Assembly (NCBI GenBank): GCA_008973525.1
Contig: WACJ01000403.1
Span: forward strand, 930,001-994,000
DNA: 64,000 nucleotides
Direction: 5' to 3'
Origin: Stenopsyche tienmushanensis
Lineage: Eukaryota > Arthropoda > Insecta > Trichoptera > Stenopsychidae
Part shown: in pieces, positions 50,864-61,804 of the stretch
Position numbering within the stretch: the stretch's first letter is position 1
Layout: every line of letters starts with the position of its first letter
Translations under genes and position numbers: made by a program
The notes under the pieces: model-generated
The model's input: the letters and a program-made list of their open reading frames with translations, nothing else
Databases searched by the model: none
Told to the model about the DNA's origin: nothing

Positions 50864-51189
50864 ATGCAGCGTGATCTTGGAATAACAAGAGTGAATAATT
50901 TATCTCGATGTAAACATGATCACAATCTTAAACCAGTTATATCGTTCTATGACTATGCACAAACCTTGTTTGAAATATTAGAAAGAGATACATCATTTCA
51001 TCGCATTGGCACAATTATAAAAAACGATCATCAGAATATGACCCGTATAAACATTAGATTATGTTAGTCACTTATTATTTTAGGGATAAATTAAAATTGC
51101 ACCTTTTTCCCGATATTTCGAGCAGCAAGACATTGCCACGGAATGACGACTCAGTTATTAAAATTATAGACGCAATATCTCACTACTAA
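50864..51189 (+). other. Unrecognised protein-like segment, possibly two joined frames
   Basis: The frame 50864-51067 reads KPVISFYDYAQTLFEILERD and HRIGTIIKNDHQNMTRINIR. A different frame then continues from about 51080 with RDKLKLHLFPDISSSKTLPR and NDDSVIKIIDAISHY before a stop near 51189. Both halves look like real protein, but the join would need a frame change or an implausibly short intron. No family is recognised. It could be the tail of a decayed gene or retrocopy. It ends about 215 bp from the 3' end of the SPIDR-like gene, convergently. Confidence 0.35.
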
Positions 51190-51404
51190 ATTATTTATTT
51201 ATTGTATATGTTAGTTTTTGTATTGAATCTTATAATGTGAAATTAAATGGCTATGATATTATTTTGAATAGTATGTATTTCAATAAAAAAGAATAAACGT
51301 GTTTTGGCTCATTTTCAATCCGATAAAGGTAGGACAAGATGAGGATCGTTTAATTTTTTTTTTCAGGGATCAAAATAATGACACATTTATGTGCTAAATT
51401 ATTT

Positions 51405-53274
51405 TTATATTTTTGGAATGTCGTCTTTCAGAATCTCAAATTTACAAACGTTAACAATAATATTATAAAGTACATTATTTTTGCATATTTGATATTTGGT
51501 ATAAGGTTTATAAATTTGAAGTGTCCGATCTACACTGATAACGAGATTTTTGATCGAATGGCGATTCATGATGACCATATACGGAGACGAATTTGTCTGC
51601 GTGTCTCGACATAGATCATCATTACAGTTCATTATGAATAAATCACTTTCTACTCTACCGTCTATAATTTTCAGCTTCAAAATATCGTCTTTGATAATGG
51701 GACGTTCGAAATTTGTATGGGTGGCCATATATCGCTCATGTTTCCACATGGAGAGAGAAGATTCTTGTTTTTTTATTAATTTTTGTAAACGTCCAGCGAG
51801 ACTATTCTGTTGGAATTTCTTTTTACGCTTTTTCTTAGTGAAATCTGTCTGATCGAGGTTGTTTCCCTCGAACATTACCTCGGATGGATAACAAGAAGAG
51901 TCTAAAGAAGGTTTCGGTGATATTGATTGACTAGTTATAGTGAAGATTTCCAATGGCGAAACAATAGCCGGAGAATCTGAACTGGAACAGGTTTTAATGG
52001 AAATCTGAGATGTTCTTTCAACGTTTTCCATAAGTTCAATACGTGGAAATGAATATTTATCCGTGCATTGTTTTATGGTCTCACGCTTTTTAGAATATCC
52101 GTCTACATTATTGACTGAATTTAGATGGCGACGTTTCACACGAGGTTTTAAAATGGGACTTGTTGGCTCGTTATCGTCCTTGGCATGTGCTCTTCCTCCG
52201 GAATCAGAATCCTCAAAATTGATCGAGGGAATTGAACTTTGAGATGATATCATACTTACTGAATCTTTACAATGTTTCATCTCATTTCCTCTACAACTTT
52301 GGGCTTTCTCTGCAGACCTACCTAAGATGGGCGATGTTTGGCATCTGTCTCTTTTCATTTGATAGGAAGTTTCGGGCCATTTATTTGAACGGGCCGTCAG
52401 ATGCTGAAGTTCATCTCGTCTCTCTACTATGAAATATTAAAATAACGTGCACGATATAAAAAAGCATAAGAAAAAAAAATGCATAAATGATTTGAATAAA
52501 TTAAGCAATTCATGATTATAAATCACCCAAAGAATTTGCAATGAATGGCAATGTTCTCTTTAAACTATCCATTTAATTTAATAAATTTTTTTATCAGAAA
52601 ACAATGGAATATAAATCCATAGCGACTGATATTTTACAAGAAAAATATCATGGGACAGATAAGTATAAAAATCCAGAGATGCAGTTTGTTCGGATAAAAG
52701 ATTAAATAAAATCTAGCAACATTGATAAAATAAAATGTAGTAATAGTAGAAAATAATTTAAATTTTGTTCCGCTTTGTCTTTTTTAATTAATATTTTAAT
52801 TTTGTCTAGATTATCATTAAGTTGCCAAGTTGAAGCCTCTAATAACGTAAAGTCCAGGATAATAGCCCTTCTGATAAGCCCTGAACGTTGATATTTAACT
52901 ACATATTTTGCATTTGAATGTCACTTTTTGAGATTATTATTTTTGAGATTGTCACCAGATAGCATAATGTCTGTTTGACGATTTTGAAAAAATATAAAAG
53001 TAGTAAGCCCTTAAGCAGATACGTGTCAATTAAAAGATCGATTCGAAATATTTTGATTGCGAAACAAAACGTGATCACCGTTCGCGGGTCGACTTTTGCT
53101 GTTCGATTTCGGAAGGGCTGCGCCTCTGAAAGCGGACGTTTTTGATCCGCGACTTTCTTGAGAATCTATCCTCGTTTCTGCCCCGTCGTCGCTCGAGCTC
53201 CAATGGATGTCATCTTCGACAGAATCGCGGATACGACCCCGCGCTCTTTTTGACGCACGGCGACCTCGTACCAT
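51405..53274 (-). CDS. SPIDR-like protein, short form (DNA repair scaffold family, N-terminal part)
   Basis: Exons 53079-53274 and 51405-52426 (1218 nt, 405 aa, phase 1 join). The start is MVRGRRASKRARGRI; a second in-frame ATG lies 12 nt upstream. Four short blocks appear in the order known for SPIDR: DIHWSSSDDGAE near residue 24, SLAGRLQKLIKKQESSLSMW at about 265, LKLKIIDGRVESDLFIMNC at about 300, and LQIYKPYTKYQIC at about 360. SPIDR links RAD51/FIGNL1 and BLM in homologous recombination. The vertebrate protein is roughly twice as long. Here the frame stops soon after the fourth block, with a possible AATAAA near 51190, so this is either a reduced insect form or a gene with unseen further exons. 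GTAAAT just before the end could be a donor. Divergent neighbour: Pdcd4. Confidence 0.55.
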
Positions 53275-53719
53275 TTCTGCGCGCAATTATGTTGCGCACC
53301 TCACTGAACGGCCCGGTACCGACCCTGTTCCGCATCGCAACGAATCATCAAAATGTATTTTAGCGTCGATCAATTTTTATATTTGATTAAACATTTTTTT
53401 GTTGATCGCAATAAATGTGTGTGTTTTAATTGTGCTGTATTGATCGTTCAGCATCGAATATAAAAATTAAATATATATAAATAATTGTTTTATTGTAGTT
53501 AAATGTAGCATAAACAAAATAATTTAAATGTTTTGTAATTTATTAATGTAAGTTGTGTTAGATTATTAATATATTATATGATCAATGACGCATTTGCTAC
53601 ATGTTCAAAACATTTGACAATCGCATAGATTTCTCCTCGGAAACCTTCGGGCCATTGGTTGCGGTTACGAACCGCTGTTGCCGTTCGGTTGTTCCGTCGG
53701 TCGGTTGAGCGTCTGCGAT
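53275..53719. promoter_or_regulatory. Divergent intergenic promoter between SPIDR-like gene and Pdcd4
   Basis: The two start codons face away from each other with about 445 bp between them. Both first exons are GC- and CpG-rich, while the middle (53350-53600) is AT-rich. No TATA box at a convincing distance from either start was seen. A shared bidirectional promoter is inferred from geometry and composition only. Confidence 0.5.
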
Positions 53720-56700
53720 ATGAGCTGCGAAGAAAGTTCAAGTGGTGAAGGGGCGACGTCGGGGGCGAGCGAGGCCGGAGCGGGGGTGGTGGCCGGTGCG
53801 GCGGAGGCGATGGCGCCTCCGCCGGCACCCGGCCAGGTGGCACCCGATGCCAAACGCCGGCGAGCGCGACATCCTCAGCGACAAAATTCGCGCGATCAGG
53901 CCGCCCCTCGCCTACCAGCGACGCGCTCCTGGAAAAACAGTCGACGCCCGCGCAATGGACATGGACGCGGTCGGCCCAAGAAAGGTATTGCGTCGCGTCC
54001 TTTCGTCATTGCGAAACGTCATCTTGAAAAACAAAAACAGACGCGTGCGCGTTTGCGTCGCCCACGTGCGCGCGTTTGCTGAATCGATACCACCTTCAAA
54101 TCCAAATACAACACTTGCGCGCGTTTCGAATGTCTCGCAAATACATTCTACACGACCACGTTTTTAATGATGGAAGCACCACAAAAACAATCCTGCTCGA
54201 GGGGACTCCAGCTGTCCATTTTCTTTTGGATTTCCAACTCGAAAATTTTATCCCTCCAAACATCCGCGACCAGACTCGAAAATAAACTCTTAAATCGGTC
54301 CCTCATATGCGGATGATCGTGACTTCTTCTGCTATCGGCCAAGGATGTATCCACCATCTGCGATTCGACTCTTCCATTCTGGCTGCGACCACAAAACAGC
54401 TTGTAGCGCTTTTAATTTGATCAGTCCAGCGGGTAGGGCATTTTTCTTTTTTCTTTTCAACTCGTTTCTCCACACTGTCCTCACTATGTGTCCACATAAT
54501 TGAAGAGTGCATCGCAAACAAATTGTGAACAATCGATCCTTGACCTTGATTTCCTCCAGAATCGATCAGTTCGTTCGTATTTTGTTCCACAAGACTTAAA
54601 ATCCGCCTCCAGCACTACATCTCAAAAGTCTCAATTTTGCATATCATCCTAGTCATTGCAAGATATATTTTAATAAATCTTGAAATCATGAATAAGCACA
54701 ATCCAGATAATAAATTTACTTCTATTATATTTAGTTCTTATGGCGTTGCTGGGTCGTGTAGATCCCCATTCATCAATGATTGGCTGATTAGCTCTTCAAC
54801 AAGGAGGTTGGGTTGTGTGTTCAATCTTTGTACTTCTAGCTATAGTTTTCAATCTGCCTCACTGTTGGAATGTTAAGTTCCCTGTGTGTCGTGTCGTTCT
54901 CACGTACCAAGGAGCGTCACCTATAGTACGCAGCATTTTAGACTGAAAGCATTGGAGAATGTCAATATTGGTGGTTGATTCTGTAGCTGTATTCTGTACA
55001 TCCAAATAAGTTTTAGTATGGTTTTGTATATAAGTGTTTTATTTTCTAGGGACAGTTCCGATTTTCAGCTCATTAATCAATACAGCATTCTCATTTTGAT
55101 TTCCAGTTGCTTTCTCTTTTTGCTGATGTGCGTCTTCCATGTTAAGTGTCTGTCTAAGTGCATACCGAGATATTTTATTACGTCTGATTATGGCAGTCGC
55201 TTAGTGAGACAGGAGGACATAGCTCTCGTTTATTAATGAAGTATGTTGTTGAGGTCGTGCTGGAGTAGTTGAGATGCTGTTGCAGGGTTATTATGCGAGA
55301 TCAAAAGAGCTATGTCGTCAGGAAAGGTGGCAGTTGTTGTGGTGTCTATTGTCGAAATGTCGACTGTGTATAGAAAGTATAGAACTGAACCAAGTACGCT
55401 GCCTTGAGGGATGTCGGATTTTATATAGTGCAGTGTGGTGGCTTCATCTTCGTATTTGATGTAGAATGTTCTGTTAGTCAGGTATGATTTGAGTATGAAG
55501 AAATAATTCATGGGCAATTGTTTTTTAGTGCCGTATTTAATGTTTTTACCAAGAACTTAAATATTTTGGTAGGAAGTTCCTTTACCATTCTTCCCCTAAT
55601 GAGATTGTAGCTAGACGAATGCAAATGGTTGGTTTTGTTGAATTTGGGGGTCGGTGAATCTCGCCTTCGCTTTCTGAAGTATCCATGTTATTGTGTGGAG
55701 TGAATACTTCTGTTAAATGGCCAGGAATATTTCTGCCTTTTATTTGCTATTTTTAGTCCACTCTCCGTTTTTCTTTTTGATAGGCAGTGATGTTGTTTGA
55801 AGTCGTTTTAGGTATTTTTTAGCTTTCCATAGTGAGTATTCTGTGACTTTAGTGGCGGTTAGCCTGTTGAGGTAGTCGCTGATTGCTTCATTTTTGCTTT
55901 TAATGAGCACGATTTAGTTTGTTTTTGTTTTCCGGTGATCTCGTTACTTGTCAAAATTTTCTTATTTTTATTTGTATACTTTTATTTGATATAATTTTCT
56001 AATTTTTTGAATTAAAAAATATACTACGTTAAAACGTTTCTTTTGTAGGCACCACTGAAAGTTCGTTTCAATCTATTAGCTGACTTAAGAGTTATATCAA
56101 TTTTACGAGAGAAGTAGAGCTTTACGAATATCTTGCGAAATCGCACAAAGCACATAATACCCGGGCTGTTGGGTGTTGTTCTGATATATGTCTCAATCTA
56201 TTTTTAACACTTTAGTGACCCCGCCCGCTACATCGGCACAATAGAATATTTGAGTATCACCAGCTAACCATGCCAGCTATATGTAACTTTGTTAAATGCA
56301 ATATCATATTAACCCTTTAAGGGGGGAAACCAGTTTATGAGGCAGATTTTTTAGTGTTTTTCATGATTTTTTTTTAACATGGAAAGAATAATTAGGATTT
56401 GTTTGAACTTTGAGAATATCTTATTAATATTTTGAAGTACATCTGAATTTTTTTTTAATTCATTTCCGCCGGATATATCCAAGTTATAAGCTGCTGTAAA
56501 TGTTAGGTCGCCATTACAATTGTTGATCTGTGATTCAAAAAATCAAAATTCCGGATTATATTTGAGTCCCTTGAATTAAGTATTGTTTATTATCTACCAT
56601 GACATTTCCTAAAATTTTATACACTGCTCATTTAGGAGGAGCAGGCGGCAAAGGAGTATGGGGAAAGCTTGGTTCGGAACTTCTCGAGGATTATGAAGAT

Positions 56701-59700
56701 TTTAACGATCCAAACTATGATTCGGAAACCTTCAGCAAAGCAGATGTTGAACTAAAGAGAGTCTTTCCAATCCTCACGAGGGAAGAACTGCTGGTTCGCT
56801 TCTCTAATGATTCTTAATCAAATCACTCATATAGAGCTTTGTAATAGATCGCTTTCGAATTCTCGAACTTACTCTAACGTTATACAATAATATCCTTCAA
56901 TTTCAGAAAAGATCTGAACCGATAATATTGGAATACTTTGAAAACGGTGATACTAATGAGGCTTTGGAAAGCATCAATGAATTCATTTCACCTGAATATC
57001 GATATAAGGTAATTTTCATATTCTTGAAAACTTTATCAAGCACATTGTACGTCTCGACATTTTGATAATACATAAAATGTAAATCTACCTGCTATGCATT
57101 CATACACAGAAGAAAAAAAGATATATCCTACTTTCGGGATGTATATGTAAATCTTTATATTCTTATTCCAGATCTGTGAAATAATTGTGGAAATGGGTAT
57201 GGATCATAAACCTTCTCATCGGGAAATGTGCTCTATTCTCATATCTGATTTTTATGGACATCTATTCTCCGAGAGAGATATTGCTATGGGTGCGTCATCA
57301 TTTTGTAAACAAATTTTTATTGTCGCTTAAATAATTCAAAAATAAATCACAATCTACACTTTCAGCATTCGAAAGTCTCCTCGGAAATTTGGAAGATATG
57401 ATGTTGGATCAACCTCAGGCTGCTGAAATATTGGGTAATTTTATAGCTCGATGTGTGGCCGACGATTGTTTACCTCCCAAGTTTATATCATCGCAGCTTC
57501 AAGCCGAAAATATCTCACAGTGCGGAAAGTGAGCTATGAACCTTTTCAGATGCTTTATTATTTGTCCGCATTGCTATGTCCTAATGTTGGTATTAAAATT
57601 TAGGCAAGCTCTGGTGAAAGCGAACACTCTTCTTTCCATGAAACATGGTCTTGTTAGATTGGACACCATTTGGGGTATCGGCGGAGGTCTAAGGTTTTTT
57701 TGAATTTTATTTACTAGTATTAAAAAACTTAGTGAGCTTAATTTTATTGAAATTTGATAAAGCGAGTTAGTCAAGGTCAGGAAAGTTTTCGATTAAAACG
57801 ATTTATAATTATATCGTAGGATAGCCGAAATCACACGTTGATATAAAGTTTACCTGGTTAACTTGTGTATTATTGGCTGTAGGCCCGTGAAATCACTCGT
57901 GCGTCAGATGAGCATATTACTTAAGGAGTATTTGAGCTCCAGAGACATTCAAGAGGCTCTGAGGTGTGTTCGAGATCTTGAAGTTCCACATTTTCACCAT
58001 GAACTCGTGTATGAGGTATTATCTTAAACTAATATTGTGCTTAAATCAATATTGATGAAAATAATTTGACATTTTAGTATTTTTTTTTTACTCTGAATTC
58101 ATCATATTTTTTCTATAAATTTATTCATAAACTCGTATAAAAAAATACATAGATGAATCCAGTTAGAAAAAGATCTACAATCTATCCATATTTCCATTGT
58201 TAAAAACAATGTTTATAATTATTATCCCGTTGCCATTTCCCATCTTCGTTGAACCATATTATCTATTTCATTCAATTTACTTTACATCTACAATACGGTA
58301 TTTTTAATAAAGATACTCGATTTTTAAATGTAAATAAAACAAGCTATGGCATTAACCTTTCCTTGACCATGATGTATTTACTACAACTTGACTCTAATAA
58401 TGGTAATATCGATATGAAATATAATAGATGCGAGGTTTAAAATTTCATATAGTGTACCAAATACAGTCAACCCTCCTATAACGTCGAGATAGGGACCACG
58501 CTATAAGAAAAAACGCTATAGAAAGTTAGGCGCCCATAAAAAATTAAGGGTTAGGTTTTTTCAATTGATATAGGCGATTTTGAAGAGATTAGCAATTTTT
58601 TCTCATTTTTGTGTTTTAAATGACCTTAAACGTGTTAAGTTTTTTTATAAGCACACTACGTATTTTGCCCGGCTTATTTAAATCCTAGCAGTCAAAGCAG
58701 TTCAACAGGACACTTCTAAGTTATTTTTTGAATGCATTAGTATATGATGAATAAATAATAAAAATGCAAATATAAACAAGAAAACTTTTTTGGCAATATG
58801 CGTTATTTTAGAATACATATTAATATAAAATGAAAATATGTACTTAAAAGTTTTTAACTAAACTAATGATTTATTCAAACAATCTCCAGAAGCATTTCTG
58901 CAAAGGGGTAGCGTAATTCGATCTTTTCAAACTTTGAAGCCGGGAGCAGATTTTCCTGTTTTAGATATGGATGGCCGTTCCGACATCTTTTTCCAATTTA
59001 GGTCCATCTCATCAGCGCTAAATACTTGGCCTGCTGTATAATCTATCATTTGTATGATTGTCTTATATTAATTTAAGAAATATTAGCGGCATCTACGTCG
59101 GCTGAAGAGCGTTCGCCTTGTATTTTGATGTAATTTAAAGAAAACGTCTTTTAAATCCTTCAAACCGTCCATCACATAGTAATAAATGTTTCCTCACAAT
59201 GACGTCCTTTTTCTTTTGAATGCTCAAATAATTTGATTGCGTTTCTTTTAATCAGATGTCCATCCAGGGGTACATTTCTCTGTATTGTTATTACCGAAAA
59301 CAATTAGTGAAGTCATGAGACAAAACATAATGAAGTGCTATAGGAGGTGACCGCCACTAAAGATAAGGAAAAAGTCAGTATAGAAATGCGTTTTATAGCA
59401 GGGTTGACTGTATATATCATGGTAGTGGGCAGGTGTTTTTTATCACGGTAAGGGAGGGGTTAAGAATGGAATATAACATTGTTCAAATGTTCGCCATGTC
59501 TGTTTGGTGGCACATATTCAGGAGATTCATTTTCAATGACTTTATCCACAAAAATTTTGCTGGTTTCGTTGAGTTGACTTTGAGGGCATCAATTGTGTGC
59601 GGTGCCTTGATGGCCAGTTTACGTTGTCACCGCGCGAGATAACAAAGCCCTTAAATCACTTATCAATCCGTCCTGTTGGAATCACATGTCATCGGTATCC

Positions 59701-61804
59701 ATATCATCCAGTTTAGGCCACAAGAAGTCTTGTCATCGAACTGTAGTGCTCGCCATTGATAGTTATACAATGCTTGTTTCGTTTTGAAACAAGTACGAAC
59801 CGAAGACTTCGCTAGATCAAAATCCGCGCCAAACATTGACTTTCTCGGGATGAATTTGGTGCTGATGTATCTCGTGTGGATTGATATTGTCCCAAATCTA
59901 ACCATTTTCCTTGTTCACACATCCATTCATCCAAAAATGGGCCTCGTCTCTAAAGATGATTTTTTTGAGAAATTTGAAGCAACTTCCAATTGCTCCAGAG
60001 CCTAATCAGCGCTCACACGGCGTTGTCTATGATTGTTTACCTTAAGTTCCTGGGTCTGTTGAATTTTAAATGGGTGCAAACCCAATGATGAAAAATTAAC
60101 TGCCTCGGGTTTTCCCGTACACTCTCATGCAAAGCAGTGACGTTCTCAGCGGACCTTGCGTTTCGGTGATGTATGGATTTTGGCTGATTATTCATCGAAC
60201 CAGTTGGCCACCAAACGTCGAATAGCCAACTCCGCATGATGTTTATGACGAGGATAAAAAGTACATAATGCGTGGAATGTTTCTCGAATGGATTTTGAAA
60301 ATAAAATATGATGATTTGCACAAGTTGTTCAATGCTATAACCTTTCATAGTGATTTGCCAAGACATTACTGAATAATTCATAATAAATTCGATAGATATT
60401 GCTTCAACAACATGATCGCTGTAACTTAATAAATCTTGAGCGTCCCTATTGAAAAACAATGCATTTTATGCAGATCATCCATCTTTCCTTTAATTAAAAA
60501 CATATCTCTTAAATCCTTTTCTCTTTCATTTCATCATGCTTGCATGTAGCTATGGATTAAGAAACTGTTTTATTAAAGATTTTAATCCTTTGCGGATGAC
60601 ATCGACCAGCAAGCAAACGTCGCTGTGGCCGAAAGATATTTTGGCACACAGCTGAGAAAATATGCATATTGAACGAAACGGTCGCATATATGCAAGGGCT
60701 CTATGGTTTATCAGAATAAATAGCACAATAATACCTCGATTATTTTCTTCCATCTTTGATTTTACATACAGAACATACCACACACATCTTGCCAAATGGT
60801 GCGAAAAAGTACAGTAACAATAAATACATTTGGACGGCTAAAAGCCGACACGCATCTGGAAAGGTAAAAAGACTTGATTGGCTATTTGACGGCACATGTA
60901 ATGGATAAACCCACTAATATAATAACACTTTAGTCGACGTTAACTAAAAAGAAAGCGTAATACGTAAATATTTGCTTCCTGCAGTTATGCATTAATCAAT
61001 TAATCAAATTGTTTTCTTATAAAATCAATTGGCAATATTCCGTGTAAATCTAATTTTTTTTATTATTTTAGACAGTCGTCATGGCATTGGAAGCTGTTAG
61101 CAGCGTAGTTGAACAGCAGCTCGTAGATTTTCTCGCAAAGCTTTCCGAAGCGTGTATCGTCACCACAGATATGATGGAAAGGGTAATTATAACATACACA
61201 ATATGATAATTTGTTTCATCTTACCGGGAATTATAAACGTGCATACCAAAAATATTGCAACTGTACGTCGCGGTCAAATCATGTTTTTTGTTGTGCTATG
61301 CAAAAGTATTGTCGTAGCAACTGAAACAAATACAAAATGCTAAAATAAATTTCGTTCGTTGAAAAGTATCGACTGTCTTTTATTATTGTAGGGCCTGTTT
61401 AGTTAAATTTATTATTTCATTCTGGTTTTATTTTTTGTAGGGCTTTATACGTGTTTTTGACGACATGGCAGATATCGTTTTGGATGTTCCATTGGCATAT
61501 ATTATGCTCAATCGCTTCATTGAACGATGTGACTCGTGCAAGCTTTTAACGGAAAAAGTACATCAAAAAATGCCGACCAGGTGCTTGTCACTTTTATTTT
61601 TTAATATTTCTTTAATTGGCTGCTGTGGGAGATTAATTTATTTGATTTTATGAATATACATATTTAATTAATCTGCGAGTGTTGGAGCTTTTATCTCATA
61701 AAAATGATTTGAAATAAATTATTATTTACAGAGGCCGCAAACGTTTTGTCTCTGAAGGTGACGGGGGACACATTAAGGAGCATTCCTTGGTACTGAGAGA
61801 TTAG
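53720..61804 (+). CDS. Pdcd4: Programmed cell death protein 4 homologue
   Basis: Ten exons: 53720-53984, 56636-56793, 56907-57008, 57172-57289, 57366-57528, 57604-57693, 57883-58015, 61072-61182, 61441-61580, 61732-61804 (1353 nt, 450 aa; the human protein is 469 aa). Order of landmarks: a serine/glycine/alanine-rich N-terminus; the basic RNA-binding segment with WKNSRRPRNGHGRGRPKK joined to GGAGGKGVWG; a first MA3 domain from RSEPIILEYFENGDTNEA (about 143-260); a second MA3 domain from VKSLVRQMSILLKEYL (about 300-425), including EVPHFHHELVYE; and the C-terminal GRKRFVSEGDGG. MA3 domains bind eIF4A and block its helicase activity, repressing translation. RKRFVS keeps the Akt-site context known in vertebrates. 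The donor after exon 2 (CTG before GTTCGC) is weak. A start at 53678 is also in frame. Introns 1 and 7 are packed with transposon relics. Confidence 0.92.
54319..54650. repeat. Diverged repeat, copy 2
   Basis: Matches 48906-49250 in ordered blocks, including TTGATTTCCTCCAGAATCGA. It lies in Pdcd4 intron 1. Confidence 0.65.
54710..55930 (-). mobile_element. Jockey-type non-LTR retrotransposon relic
   Basis: Minus strand, 5' to 3': ISDYLNRLTATKVTEYSLWK near 55900-55840; the reverse transcriptase block SDIPQGSVLGSVLYFLYTVD and FPDDIALL (the canonical F-A-D-D is changed to F-P-D-D) within 55233-55517; YLGMHLDRHLTWKTHISKKR near 55170-55110; and the C-terminal 'QCFQSKMLRTIGDAPWYV' block near 54940-54890. 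The gene is broken by stops and small gaps. It lies in Pdcd4 intron 1, antisense to it. Confidence 0.85.
55930..56630. other. Remainder of Pdcd4 intron 1
   Basis: AT-rich, with no recognisable element or gene. The intron ends at the acceptor at 56634-56635. Confidence 0.4.
58352..59463. mobile_element. TTAA-flanked element interrupted by a Tigger insertion
   Basis: TTAACCTTTCCTTGACCATG at the left is mirrored by CACGGTAAGGGAGGGGTTAA at the right. The left 90 bp match the segments after TTAA at 175 and 19527. A Tigger element (58464-59410) lies inside. piggyBac-type origin is inferred from the TTAA ends only. It is located in Pdcd4 intron 7. Confidence 0.6.
58464..59410 (-). mobile_element. 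Tigger/pogo-type element with DDE fragment
   Basis: Ends CAGTCAACCCTCCTATAACG and CAGTCAACCCTGCTATAAAA (reverse complement of the right end) are flanked by TA. Minus strand near 59015-58890: VFSADEMDLNWKKM, then KSAPGFKVSKDRITLPLC and NASG. This fits the first catalytic region of Tigger/jerky transposases (NADETGL.WK.MP...PG.K..KDRLTLLLC.NA). Confidence 0.85.
59430..60480 (-). pseudogene. Tc1/mariner-superfamily transposase relic in Pdcd4 intron 7
   Basis: Broken minus frames give HHWVCTHLKFNRPRNLR near 60080-60040, a WMCEQGKW segment near 59930, ITINGEHYSSM near 59770-59740 and LDDMDTDDM..FQQDG near 59715-59670. They end NRHGEHLNNVIFHS near 59500-59465. These follow the order of a widespread arthropod transposase with a QQDGA catalytic block. 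Stops and deletions abound. Confidence 0.6.

Noticed and set aside
53742..54167. 141-codon plus frame and 89-codon minus frame overlapping Pdcd4 exon 1
   Set aside because: Exon 1 is GC-rich, so other frames stay open by chance. Only the frame with WKNSRRPRNGHGRG splices correctly into exon 2.
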